Source: Limnanthes douglasii subsp. nivea
Taxonomy: Eukaryota; Streptophyta; Magnoliopsida; Brassicales; Limnanthaceae
Assembly: GCA_036936605.1 (NCBI GenBank)
Contig: JAUPFV010000005.1
Location: forward strand, 191,764,958-191,828,957
DNA: 64,000 bases
Direction of reading: 5' to 3'
Shown: positions 8,314 through 18,399 of the stretch, piece after piece
How positions within the stretch are numbered: the stretch's first letter is position 1
Layout of the letters: every line of letters begins with the position of its first letter
The notes under the pieces: model-generated
Told to the model about the DNA's origin: nothing
What the model saw: only the letters and a program-made list of their open reading frames with translations
The model's database searches: none
Translations under genes and position numbers: made by a program

Positions 8314-11285
8314 TTAAGGCTGAGCTTCCTTAGATGTTCCAGCCTCACCTGGTTTCTTCTTAGGATCCTTGGTTTCCTCGTTAGGGCTCTCTCCGATCCC
8401 TTCTTCTTCATCGGTAGCATCATCCCAACCACTGGAATAGCAGTGCTTATCCCCATCGGCCATAGCATGGTGAGGAAGGTCTTCGTATTCCACAAATAAC
8501 CACAAATCTCCAAGTGTCCTCTTCGAAAATATTTCATGAAAGAGCAAGACCATGTATGATTTGACTTCAGCATACCTTTCCTCTTGGGAGTCTAACACCT
8601 TGTTTGTGTATGCATCGATTATGGCCTGGATTGTCTTCTCCTGCTCCTTTATCAAATCATCTTTCTCCTGGTTAACCTTAGACACAACATCTTCGAGCAA
8701 AATTTTGTCATTGGTTAGGGTCTGGATGATATTATCTTTGACCTTTGCCTCCTCTTTTGAAGTGGAGAGGTCCTTCTCCAAGCCAGAACACTTAGATTGA
8801 AGTTCTTTATTAACCCCCTTTGAAGTGGCCAGCCTGGTAGCCAAGTCATCTTTCCCCTTCTTCAATTCCTCGATCTCAGTCCTTAATGCCTCAACATTCT
8901 GGTTGGCGTTAAGGAGGTCATTAGACAAGCTCTCTTTGTCTGCATTGTGTGTGTTGATGAGGGTGGATTGATTTTGCAATTGTCTCTCCAAGTTGAGCAC
9001 CGGTTGAATATTGCTCAACAAGGAATGGGTCACCATGTCCTTCTCCCCTGAAACAGAAAAAGACTTACCATTGAAAGTCACGATGTTCGAAGAGCTTGGA
9101 AGGAGGTAAGGGCCAGCAAAGTCGTCCTTCTCGAGGTCTTCCAAGGAAAGGCCAATCCCTTGAAGGCCACTGATATTTACTCCATCGATGTTAATATCCC
9201 CTCCGACACCCTCTCCGGTGTGAAAGTCACTTGGGATTTGCTCTGCCTGTGTTGGGTCTGTTGGATCGACCGAAGGAAGAGACTCCAGAGGCCGGAGAGC
9301 TAGTTCATCTCCCTTGGATATTTTCTTCTTCTTGGCTTCCCTATCTCCATCATCCACTCCCCGTTTTCGGTCTTTTTTGGGAGCCTTTGAGGGTTATGGA
9401 AGTTCAACTGCCTCTTTGGTACTCTCATTTTCCATCACTTGAAGCAGAGCAGCATCAATTCCTCCTTAGTCTTGCACCTCCTAGTTTGTTGGGGCGATCT
9501 CCTCAACACCACCTTGATTGGCCTCAGCAACCTCTGGCTTTTTCTTGCCTTTCTTGCCCTTCATCTTACTTGGGGCTTTAGCTCTGCCCGGCAAGGCCAA
9601 CTTCCCATCCTTCTCATCTGTCCTCTGAAGGATGACGCCCGGAGGAGGTGGTGTGGTCAACTCTTCCCAAGACAAGTCTATTCGGTCGGTTGTGTTCCAA
9701 AGATGGGATCTCACCAGGTTACTTGCAGTAAAACAATTGTGGAAGCGATTCCCCCATTTGTCAGCAACCCAAGCATTCAGCTTCGCACAAGTTGTATGCC
9801 CCTCCTCCAAGTAGTCGGAGAACTCCTTCGGCAGCACTACCAAAAGAAGAAGAAGAGCATTTAAGTAAACAAACTTTTTATAAGAAAGGAAAAACTAACA
9901 TGATGAAATATTTACCCGTGCTTTTCCATCTACTGGTAAGCATGCTTGGGTTGTCACCAGTCTTAATGTGTTTCCCATTTTCCCAAGCTCCACTGATGAA
10001 CAAGAATTGGGTCTTCCAGTTCTTCTCCGATTCAAGCACATCATCCACTACTTTATAGTTGTCACCTATATTGAAATGATTGAAGGGGATGATTTGATTC
10101 TTGCAAAGGCTGGCCACAACAACAAATTGATCCATCGGAAGCGGGATTCCAGGGAGCCTAGAGGCCATGATGCAGGCCATGAGGGTGAACCAAGCATTGG
10201 GACTCAGTTGGCTTGGACAGAGTTTTATCAGATAAAAATATCTTTCGATCTCTGAGTCCAAGGGAAATCTGATCCCCCAGTTGAACAGCTCTGTGTAGAA
10301 GACTATCTCACTCAATTTGCAGTCCATTAGCGTCTCCGGATCAACCGGTATCCTCACTTTGACAGAATCTGGGATCCCCCACTTCGTCCGGATCCGGCCT
10401 AATTCAGCAGTATGAATGAAGGCGTAGTTAATGTTCTGCATGGCTAGCAGATACTTTACGCTGACTTTATGGAAGAAAGGTCCCACTCTACCTTCAAGGG
10501 ACTCCGGCAGGTCCGGATGCTTTTAAAATAGCTTCTCTTTACCCTTGCCTTTCTTGACAGTGGCAGCTTACCCCATCTGCCCGAAGACATCAGTCTAAAA
10601 AGGGGCTTCTTCAACACTCATCTTTCATCACTATAGAAGGATTGTCAGTTGTCTTTGGTGGAGGAGTGCTGGTGGTTGGTTCAGTAAGCTGTCCGGATGG
10701 CTGAGCATCACTTTCCCTTTGTGGTATGGTGTCCGACTGGGGCTCAGATCCGGAGGGTTAATTTCAAAGACTTGGTCTAGTGGCCTCCGGACCAGACGAT
10801 TTATCCTTAGGAACTTTGATGGGTGCCTCTGACCCTGTAGTTTTATCCTTTGCCCCAGACTTAGGGGGCCTTGATTTTGGAGACTTAGATTGTGGAACAA
10901 CAGCCTGGCCTTTTACTATGCGGCCTCTTCGTCTAATTGTCACATTTTCTGGGGAATTTACAGCATCCGATCCCATAGCTATGAACGGAGAGGGTCTTTG
11001 TATGCTTGTAACAGCCTTTTCCCGTTCGACAGTAGGCTGTGACTCCTGAACCAATGAGCCTGAGACGATTGGTGAAAGACTTGGTTGAAATAACCTTCTG
11101 GGTTTTTAGCTTCTAGCTGAAGATGAACCTCGATCAGGCTCTAAGCTTGGTGTTTCAGATTTGTCGATTAGAGAAACTGGAAGACCTGCAGTAATGCGCA
11201 TTTCTCGCTCAACTCTTTGTGTTTTCTCTAACTCCGAAAGATTAAGCCACCCACCTTTTACAAGTGCATTTTTTGATGTAAACAT
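8314..11285 (-). pseudogene. Antisense gene of Tat-A (gypsy-type transposon domain plus coiled coil)
   Basis: A long minus-strand gene opposite to the element's transcription. It starts MFTSKNALVKGGWLNL at 11285, followed by a Ser/Pro/Lys-rich disordered stretch (to about 10640). Next is a conserved globular domain (10486-9916; YTELFNWGIRFPLDSEIE..., CPSQLSPNAWFTLMACI) that resembles the Pfam family described as putative gypsy-type transposon. A 79-nt GT-AG intron (9915-9837) separates it from VLPKEFSDYLEEGHTTCAK... and a Lys-rich segment. The last open part (9357-8314) is a Glu/Lys/Leu-rich heptad-like coiled coil (about residues 110-255 of that part), then an acidic tail ending AGTSKEAQP. 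Stops (for example after SSARS near 11110) and frameshifts break it. The layout is the same in Tat-B. Function unknown. Confidence 0.75.
9837..9915 (-). other. Predicted 79-nt intron in the Tat-A antisense gene
   Basis: On the minus strand the sequence reads G|GTAAAT...TTTGGTAG|TGCTGCC. Removing it joins WKST to VLPKEF in frame (phase 1). Tat-B has the equivalent intron of 60 nt at the same codon, although the intron bodies differ in length. Confidence 0.6.
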
Positions 11286-11381
11286 AAACTTACACCAAAA
11301 AGATTTTAAGAAGAGAGATGAAAGCTTTGAAGTAAAGGAATGAAAGAAGTAATGAAGATGGTAAAACAGTGAAAAATGAGG

Positions 11382-11390
11382 TAATTTATA
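11382..11390 (-). promoter_or_regulatory. TATA box of the Tat-A antisense gene
   Basis: TATAAATTA on the minus strand, about 100 bp upstream of the ATG at 11285. The same word stands at the same distance in Tat-B (48932-48940). A CACGTG G-box lies about 165 bp further upstream at 11555-11560. Promoter function is inferred from position and conservation. Confidence 0.5.
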
Positions 11391-11710
11391 CTAAAGAGAA
11401 AAAAGATACCCAGAAACCTAGGAGAATACGAAAAGATGAAATTAATGATTGAAGACGGCGCTGACGTCACAGGCATTAAATGAAGAAGTTACTTGGTATT
11501 AGTGGGAGCACCGTTCTAGGAGAAAAACGGCTGGTGAGGAAAATCAGAAGGTGACACGTGTCCTACAATCCATGGCAAAACCTTTGAACTTCTAAAGAGT
11601 TTTTTCAGTCCGGATAAGTCCTTTACTAAATACTAGATCCGTCCGGAAACTGTCACAAGTGCCCAAAGGAGATTTTTTAGGTCTTGCCAAAGGCCTTCGA
11701 ACAAAACCTA

Positions 11711-11723
11711 AAAAAGGGGCTAC
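11711..11723 (+). promoter_or_regulatory. Polypurine tract of Tat-A
   Basis: AAAAAGGGGC followed by TAC directly before the TGATGAG start of the 3' LTR; same arrangement in Tat-B. It would prime plus-strand DNA synthesis. Confidence 0.7.
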
Positions 11724-12099
11724 TGATGAGTCTGGATATTTTCACCAGTCACTATAGAAACTGGACAGGGGAAATTCGGACAAAAACCACCCACTGAACC
11801 ATCCGAACTGGACAAAAGTATTAAAATCTAATCACCTTTTGACTAAACTAATTGCTAATCTGCTTAATAAACTAATGGGTTTTTGAACTCAACCCGGTTT
11901 CATAAGTTTGACCCGAAAGCCCATGTGGCCCATAATTAAGGGTATAAATACCCAACCACTTTCATTAATGAGGGTAATAAACATTTAATACAACCATACA
12001 GCTCAAATCTCTCACTACAAAACACCCAAACATTAAATACCTTTGAAACACCATAAAATACCTGACAAAATTACCCTCAGTCAAAAATAATCCACACCA
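11724..12099 (+). repeat. 3' LTR of Tat-A
   Basis: 376 bp, TGATGAG...CACACCA, followed by the TSD CTGTA (12100-12104). Same length as the 3' LTR of Tat-B. Contains the conserved GGGTATAAATACCC promoter core. Confidence 0.9.
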
Positions 12100-12104
12100 C
12101 TGTA

Positions 12105-13972
12105 TATGTTCATATAAGTGATCAATGCAGGAACAAGCTTGATCCGAAATAAAAAAAATGTTTCCTGATCGGCTATGGCGAAGATGAGTTTGGTTATCGT
12201 GTTTGGGATTAGGAAAACGGGAAAATGATACGAAGCAGAGATGTGATCTTCAATGAAATAGTGATATAGACATAAAACTGAAGCAAATGACTCAAATTCG
12301 TACGAATCAGTATTTGCAGATATTGAGGGAGTCTTAGATAGTCAAGAAATAAAGTCGATCAGATTAACCCCTCAACAAGGAGAGTCTCTTGGACAGACTT
12401 ATCGAAACCAATCCAAAACCCTACAGCTGACCGAGGCAGTTCCTATTTTGAAAAGATCTTCCCTACACCATGTTCCCAACAGGATATACTTGAACTATCT
12501 GTTACTTACCGATGGAAGGGAAGATGAATGTTATGATGAAGCTTGTCAGACTAGTCATGCTAGCAAGTGGCAGCTTCCCATGAAAAATGAGATGAATTCT
12601 TTAATCTCAAATGATATATGTGAACTAACTGAGTTACCAATTGGTAAGAAGGCACTTCATAACAAATGGGTGTATCAGGTGAAAGATGAGCATGATGGAT
12701 CTAAGAGATACAAAGCCTGACTAGTTGTCAAAGGGTTCCAGCAAAAATAATAAATTGATTACACCGATATTTTTGCTCCAGTTGTAAAGCTCAATACTAT
12801 GAGATTAGTGTTGAGTATTGTTGCCATTGAAGACCTTTATCTTGAACAGTTAGATGTGAAGACTGCATTTTTTCACGGGGACCTGGATGAGAAGATATAC
12901 ATGTATCAACCAGAAGGTTTCTTAAAAGACGGGAAAGAAAACATGGTATGCAGACTCCAAAAAAAGTCTGTATGGTCTAAAACGAGCTCGAAGACAGTGG
13001 TACAAGAAATTTAACGGATTTATGCACAAAGAGAGTTTTCAGAATAGTAATGCGGGCCAGTGTTGCTATTTTAAAAGATGTAAGTCTAGTTGTATCATGT
13101 TGCTACTCTATGTTGATGATATGTTTGTAGCAGGTTCAGATATGTGAAGATTGAAGCAACAATTGTCAAAATAATTTGACATGAAGGATTTGGGTCCGCC
13201 GAAGAAGATTTTTGGAATGCAAATCACAAGAGATAAGCATATAAAGGTTTTGCAATTATCTCAATCAGAGTACAACGCTCGCGTTTTGAAGAGATTTAAC
13301 ATGGGTGATACCAAGCCAGTTAGTACACCATTGGCAAGTCACTTTCGTTTATCCAATGATCAATCCCTTAAGACAGATGAAGAAAAATACTTCATCGCTA
13401 AGGTTTCTTACACCTCATCTATTGGCAGTTTGATGTATGCAATGGTGTGTACGAGACGAAACATTAGTCATGCAATGGGAGTTGTGAGTAGGTTTATGTC
13501 AAACCCAGGGAAAATTCATTGGGAAGCTGTCAAGAGGATTTTGAGGTACCTACTAGGTACCACAGAAAAGTGTTTGTACTTTGGTAAGGGTGAGTTAAAG
13601 GTACAAGGCTACGTAGATGCAGATTTTGGAGGTGAAGTTGATCATCGGAAAAATGCCACCGGTTATAAATTTACTGTCGGAACTGCAGTTGTTAGTTGGA
13701 TGTCAAAGTAACATAAAATTATCATTTTATCAACTACAGAGGCTGAGTATGTAGCAGTGAACAAAGCCAGTAAAGAGGTGATATGGCTTCAAGGTTTGTT
13801 AACCGAGTTGGGATTCAAACAGAAAAACAACGCTCTGCATAGTAATAGTCAAAGTGCAATTCAATTGGCGAAGAATTCAATATTTCATTCGAGAATCAAG
13901 CACATAAGTCTTTGTTATCATTTCATTAGATCTTTATTGGAAGATAAGGTGCTAATACTGAAAAAGATCTAA
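12105..13972 (+). pseudogene. copia-1 reverse transcriptase and RNase H relic
   Basis: Continues the copia-1 polyprotein after the Tat insertion. The linker region (GYGEDEFGYR) is at 12162-12240. RT blocks include NKWVYQVKDEHDG, VVKGFQQK, IFAPVVKL, LDVKTAFFHGDLDE and the catalytic YVDDM at 13109-13123. Then come FDMKDLGPPKKIFGMQI and the RNase H part: GYVDADFGG (Asp), TTEAEYVA (Glu), SNSQSAIQLAKN (Asp). The RT is interrupted by TGA at 12718, TAATAA near 12748 and frameshifts around 12975 and 13145. RNase H has a TAA at 13709. A 35-bp tandem duplication near the C-terminus (13940-14003, GGTGCTAATACTG twice) disrupts the end. Confidence 0.82.
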
Positions 13973-14110
13973 GGAAGATGAGGTGCTAATACTGGAAAAG
14001 ACAGTAGCCATTGAAAAACTGAAGTTGTGTTCAACTTCAGTTGGTCTGCAAGAGTAACAAGACCAGAAAGATTTGCTGCATAGATCAAGGTGTGAAGACA
14101 GGTTGAAACC

Positions 14111-14128
14111 AATCTTCAAGTGGGAGAT
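14111..14128 (+). promoter_or_regulatory. Polypurine tract of copia-1
   Basis: CTTCAAGTGGGAGAT lies directly before the TG of the 3' LTR at 14129, the usual copia arrangement. Confidence 0.75.
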
Positions 14129-14600
14129 TGTTATTTTGACAATAATAGTCAAACCTTATTCAACATTCATGTTATTGGATAGAAGAGATGCTAGATGAAA
14201 AGACGGTGAAGATGATACAAGTGTTAAACACATTAAAGAGAGTTGGAGTAAATTGGACAGTGTAATTTAGGGAGTCATAAATTACACATTACTGTAAAAA
14301 CGTTTTTTCTTTCTGGTGTTTTGGTCTCTACAAAAAAACCAAAAGCTATGGTTTTATCTGTATGCATCGAAAACGGCAGTGTCCCTGTGTCTTTCAAATA
14401 AAATCGATATGCAGCATGTCCGTAGACGTAGGCATAATTTGTTGAACTCCGTTAACAATTGTGTGTTTGATTTCACTTTTGTTTTGTGTTTTTTTTCTTT
14501 TGATCTGATTACAGGAAAATTGTGTATTTTCCCAAAATTCCTTTTTACTCCAAGCAAATTTAAAAGTGATTTGCGAGAAAATTAACGTATTTCCTTTACG
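14129..14600 (+). repeat. 3' LTR of copia-1
   Basis: 472 bp, begins TGTTATTTTGACAATAATAG like the 5' LTR and ends ACG where the 5' copy ends ACA. It is ten bases shorter than the 5' LTR, owing to small deletions. An open frame inside it (14316-14585) is not a gene. Confidence 0.88.
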
Positions 14601-14719
14601 GTTAGAAAAGTGAGAAAAATTCAAAAGCTCAATAAAAAATAACTAGACTTTTACTGCCAAACCATAAAAGACATTTAATCAAATTGGAAGATAAATTGCT
14701 TATATAATATTCACCATAC

Positions 14720-15016
14720 CTCTAGTTTGTAGCTTCTCCTTGAAAACAGGTCTTTACTGTATCTTCTAAGCCGTTGGAGATCTTTTAAAACAAAAATATA
14801 TATATATAAATAAATAGAGCCACAAAAAGTCTTTACTCTTCCAAAATTTCGAGATTAAAAACACTAACGTGAAAACAAACATCATATTTTATGATGGTTC
14901 AAAGCTTATTTTCAAAACTACTAAATAATAAAGTCAAACCAAGTACCTGCTCGGCCGGAGGAGAATCGCGGTAATATGTTCCTCTGTTTTCAACCTCATC
15001 TTGATTACACATACTC
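14720..15016 (-). pseudogene. Possible host-gene fragment: two exon-like blocks
   Basis: Minus strand. Block 1 (15016-14947) is preceded by AAATTAG and followed by GTACTT. In one frame it reads SMCNQDEVENRGTYYRDS and then PPAEQ. Block 2 (14781-14720) is preceded by TTTTGTTTTAAAAG and followed by GTATGG. Spliced in phase it continues ISNGLEDTVKTCFQGEATN and stops at TAG. The polar, balanced composition looks unlike the surrounding AT-rich translations. I do not recognise the family, and two short blocks with splice-like ends can arise by chance. It could equally be the 3' end of a host gene displaced or disabled by the surrounding insertions, or a captured fragment. Confidence 0.25.
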
Positions 15017-15336
15017 CTAATTTGAACTAGCTAATTTTTCAAAATCAGACAAAAAGAATTAACAATTACACGACCAATAAATGATATACTTCACTTAGGG
15101 AAAAAAACACAACAAAATTATGACCGGTTTGAGAAAAATTTCTCAAAAATCATATATTCATCGGATCATTTCATTTACAACCATTAAATAAGTTTATTTT
15201 TGGTGTAAAAAACCGCATAATATATATATAAAAATGTTTACATAGACAATCCAAGCATGGAGTCCGGGAATAAAAAAAGAAAATTTGAGAGGGAAAACGA
15301 TAAGAAAAAGTCGGAGAGGAAATGATGGGTAATCGT
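15017..15336. other. Non-coding interval, probably L1 3' region on the minus strand
   Basis: No gene recognised. It sits at the 3' side of the minus-strand L1 fragment that ends near 15340 and includes a TATATATA run around 15220. It may hold the L1 3' untranslated region, but no poly-T boundary is clear. Confidence 0.35.
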
Positions 15337-15339
15337 CGA

Positions 15340-15785
15340 GCTGAGGGCTTGAGTATTTTTGAAACTTTTGGCTTTTCTTTCAATTCATGTATAGTAAATA
15401 ACTTAGGAGAAATCTGAACGTCATAGATGACAGGGCTAGTGGAAGAGGGGGACCGGGAGCTCGCCATCGAAAGTCAAGAAAGCCAAGTGGAGGGAGAAGA
15501 TGGCATGCTTAACTTTCTGATACGGTCATCCCAAATGAAGGTGGAGAAGGGACATTCGACAAGAATGTGTTCCAAATTTTCCGGACAAGTCCCACAAAAG
15601 ACGCAATCCGGTGGAGTGTCCAGACCCCATCTGATAAGTTTGTTGTTGTTAACCATCCAGGTGATGAAAGAGGGTCTTGGGATACTATATTTATTCCAAA
15701 CAAGTGATGCCCATACAACCTTGTTTTTTAGGGTCGAACAGCCTCGTAGGTACTGTTTAAGTGAAGAGTGGACGAGAATGGTTTG
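15340..15785 (-). pseudogene. L1-type LINE ORF2 C-terminus, left part (zinc-finger region)
   Basis: Minus-strand translation from 15785 leftward gives a linker, then VVWASLVWNKYSIPRPSF and a Trp/Cys-rich block with CVFCGTCPENLEHILVECPF. This is the zf-RVT (C-C-H-C) signature found at the C-terminus of plant non-LTR retrotransposon polyproteins. The trailing part, about 15470-15340, resembles the degenerate 'iYhiWkERN' ending. The fragment joins 20421 rightward: the copia-2 element is inserted precisely here, with GTTTG at 15781-15785 duplicated at 20416-20420. Function lost; RT is not present in the window for this copy. Confidence 0.72.
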
Positions 15786-16097
15786 TGTTAGAATATTTGA
15801 CTAAATTTAGAAAGCTGGGTTCATGGAGTAATAATTGGGGTCAACTATTGACCACTATAATTTGAGATTTCACATAGTGTCCTTCATCTTCTCCCTATAA
15901 ATCAGTGTATTAAGTTTCCTTGTATAAGCCTCTAAGTTCTCTATATATTGAGAGCCTTATTACCATTGCTAGTGAAACAAGCGCAACTTGTAATGATGTG
16001 ATTCAATAAAAACAGTTCAATACAAAAAGGAACATTTTCTAATAAAACACAAAACCCTAGCCACCTCTTGCGGCTACTTCTCTCTTTATTTTTAACA
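15786..16097 (+). repeat. 5' LTR of copia-2
   Basis: 312 bp, TGTTAGAATA...TTTTTAACA. A TATAAAT box is at 15896-15902 and a candidate polyadenylation signal AATAAAA at about 16004. The sequence is repeated at 20104-20415. Confidence 0.93.
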
Positions 16098-16109
16098 TGG
16101 TATCAGAGC
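16098..16109 (+). promoter_or_regulatory. Primer-binding site of copia-2
   Basis: TGGTATCAGAGC directly after the LTR: exact match to the common plant copia site complementary to the 3' end of initiator methionine tRNA. Confidence 0.92.
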
Positions 16110-16147
16110 ATGTGTGATTCTGGGAATTCTGAACATCCTCAACAAAT

Positions 16148-17022
16148 ATGGCTGGCAATGAAGTCGTGGTCAGTCAAATTCCTGATGAATTAACAGTGTA
16201 GATTGCTGCCATTCTAAGAAATGGTCTCGGAACACAGCAACAAACAACTAACCTCGAGAATTTATCCCTAGGGATTAAACTCGGTGGTGACAACTATGCC
16301 ATATGGGAAAACCTGATGAAGAAAGTAATTGGGGGAAGGGGGAGAGGTTTTCACATTACAGCGGAGCCAACACCTCCATCCAAAACTGACAACACATATA
16401 CAAGGTGGGAACAAGATGATCTATGTGTTTTCACATGGATTATCAAGAATCTTGAATCCAGCTTGGTGAATAATGTCTCGCAATATCCCACTTCAAAAGC
16501 CCTCTGGGATGGGTTAGACACCACATACGGTTCTGGTACAGATTCGTTACAGGTGTTTGACCTTCATAAGAGGGCTAATTCATTAAGGTAAGGGTTCGAT
16601 ACACTAGAAGACTTGTGGAACAAAATGTAGAACATCTGGATGTCTATAGATAGACGATATCTGAACCCTATGAAAGACCCAGAAGACATTCATATCTACA
16701 ATAAGAAGACTCAAGAACAAAGACTCTATCAATTCCTAATGGCGATTAATGACAAACTGGAACCAGTCAAGAGAGATATCCTAAAAAAGGATCCTCTTCC
16801 TTCCGTGGAAATAGCATATGCTACAATACGAAGAGAAATGGCCAGGCTTAATATACTAAAATCAAGTTCTTATGATAGTGACTCGATTGAAATTGGAATG
16901 GGTTTGGCTGCTAAAGATTCTGCACAGAGGTTTAAATTCTGATCCAAAGATAAAGAAGATAAATCCAAATTGTATTGCACTCATTGTGGGATGAAGAAAC
17001 ACACTAAAGAGACATATTTCTA
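16148..17022 (+). pseudogene. copia-2 gag
   Basis: Starts MAGNEVVVSQIPDELTV at 16148, with a TAG at 16199. The capsid region continues with LGGDNYAIWENLMKKVI, VFTWIIKNLESSLVNNV and LWDGLDTTYGSG, typical of copia gag (UBN2-like). TAA at 16589 and TAG at 16628 break it. The nucleocapsid knuckle near 16976 reads CTHCGMKKHTKETYF, a CCHC motif whose last Cys is Tyr. It is followed by the LVGYPEWWEDGH block that commonly trails the knuckle in this kind of copia element. The three breaks are at codons that were probably CAG or CAA, so they look like single C-to-T changes. Confidence 0.85.
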
Positions 17023-17219
17023 ACTGGTTGGCTATCCAGAATGGTGGGAGGACGGTCATAAGGAGAAAAATAACCAGTGTTTCAGATCTAATGTCAAACG
17101 GGCTTCGTCTACAAGTGGCGGTGAAGATCCGACTAAAAATGAGCAAGGAAGTGGCACTGGTTTTGGAGGAATGGCGGCGAACTCCTATGAAAAACTTGGA
17201 GGTAAAGGGTTTGAGAAAT

Positions 17220-18346
17220 CAATGAATTGGATCTTTGATTGCGGGGCTACGGACACCATGTCTTATGATCCTAAATACTTTGGGGACATATCATCTTCAA
17301 AGAAGTCCCATACTGAGACTGCTAGTGGAGAAATTTGTGAAGTCAAAGGGGGAGGTTACATTATTTTTTCGGAAAAATAGAAATTAAAAACTGCCTGTAC
17401 ATTCCTTCACTATCCTTAAAGTTATTATATGTTAGTCAAGTGACAAAACAACTCAACTGTGTGGTTCTTATGTATCTATTTTTTTGCATTTTACAGGACA
17501 TTCGTACGAAGGAGATCATTGGGCGTGGTACTAAACAAAGAGGTCTTTACTATGTTGATGAGGTAGTTCATAAGGGACATGTCATGCTTGCTCACGGAAC
17601 AACCGAAAGGAAACTTTGGTTATGGCACCGACGACTTGGTCATCCTTCTTTTAGCTATCTTAAAAGTTTGTTTCCTAGTCTTTTTTTGAATAATTCCATT
17701 CATGAGAAATGTGAAACCTGCATTCTTGCAAAAAATCGTAGGGTCTCATTTAATCAAAGTAATACTAGAGTTGCTTATGCTTTTTCGCTAATCCATTCTT
17801 GCAAATCGTCTACCAACCCGATGTCTAGGAAATAAAACTCCATTACAAGTGATTGCCACCCAAGTTACCATTCCATCTGTTATGACCTTACCACCTCGTG
17901 TCTTTGGTTGTTCGGTGTTTGTGCATATCCCTAAAACTAGTCGAAACAAACTTAATCCGTGTGCTAAAAAGTGTGTATTCGTTGGGTACGGTGTTTATCA
18001 AATGGGATATCGGTGTTACAATCCGGTTACTCGTCGAATCCAAGTCACCATGGACTGTGACTTCTTAGAATCCGATTATTTGTTTTACCACCAATCTCGT
18101 GCTCAAGGGGAGAAAGTAAGTGAATCACTCGGCCGGTTGCTATATGAAAGTTACTTTGAGGATGTGCCGACAGAGTCGGTAGATGGCGCCACCGAACACG
18201 CCTCTTCCAATATAAAGGAGACTGATGAGGTAGTTCTTACCACCAATGATTCTCCCGAAGATAATATCCAACAAGAAATAAATGTCATGGATACTACCAG
18301 CGAACCAGCCGAAGAAAATGCCCATCAAGAGGTAAACAATTTATAA
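17220..18346 (+). pseudogene. copia-2 protease and integrase relic lacking the catalytic core
   Basis: Protease starts near 17224 with NWIFDCGATDTMSYDP; the usual D-S/T-G-A is D-C-G-A here. The zinc-binding pre-integrase domain is intact in outline: LWHRRLGHPSFSYL, then CETCILAKNRRVSF (17620-17760). Immediately after, near 17795, the sequence jumps to the end of integrase (NRLPTRCLGNKTPLQV, then PRVFGCSVFVHIPKTSRNKL). The D-D-35-E core, normally about 150 residues between these points, is absent. The linker to RT (GYGVYQMGYRCYNP) follows and runs openly to 18346. Confidence 0.82.
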
Positions 18347-18399
18347 TGTCATAATTCACAAAATGCTACTGACCATGACATTTAAGGAAGTTTATTTGT

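Larger units (their letters stand above)
7087..12104 (+). mobile_element. Tat-type gypsy insertion 'Tat-A' within copia-1, rearranged
   Basis: Outer ends are a Tat LTR starting TGATGAG at 7092, preceded by CTGTA (7087-7091), and a Tat LTR ending at 12099, followed by CTGTA (12100-12104). That is a perfect 5-bp target duplication inside the copia integrase/RT region. The interior is abnormal: after the first LTR come a mutated TSD (CTATA, 7478-7482) and 397 bp of copia-1 sequence (7483-7879). Only then, at 7880, does Tat internal sequence begin. No gag or pol of the Tat element remains; what survives is the antisense gene, its promoter region and the 3' end. The family is the same as Tat-B (39622-49653). 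Confidence 0.85.
4419..14600 (+). mobile_element. Ty1-copia LTR retrotransposon 'copia-1', carrying a nested Tat element
   Basis: Two related LTRs (4419-4900 and 14129-14600) both start with TG; the 5' copy ends in CA and the 3' copy in a mutated CG. They flank copia-ordered gag, protease, integrase, RT and RNase H relics. Flanking pentamers are GATAG (4414-4418) and GTTAG (14601-14605), one mismatch, consistent with a decayed 5-bp target duplication. The motif style (integrase before RT, RTDNGGEY, YVDDM) fixes the superfamily as copia. Gag resembles the Tnt1/Tork-type proteins, but lineage is not secure. The element was later split in its integrase/RT region by Tat-A and a rearrangement (7087-12501). 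Stops and frameshifts throughout make it non-autonomous. Confidence 0.88.

Noticed and set aside
14316..14585. 89-codon frame in the copia-1 3' LTR
   Set aside because: Lies wholly inside an LTR and is not conserved in the 5' LTR.
15171..15467. 98-codon minus-strand frame starting MASSRSPSSTSP
   Set aside because: Overlaps the decayed C-terminal end of the L1 fragment in another frame; reads as a frame-shifted shadow rather than a gene.
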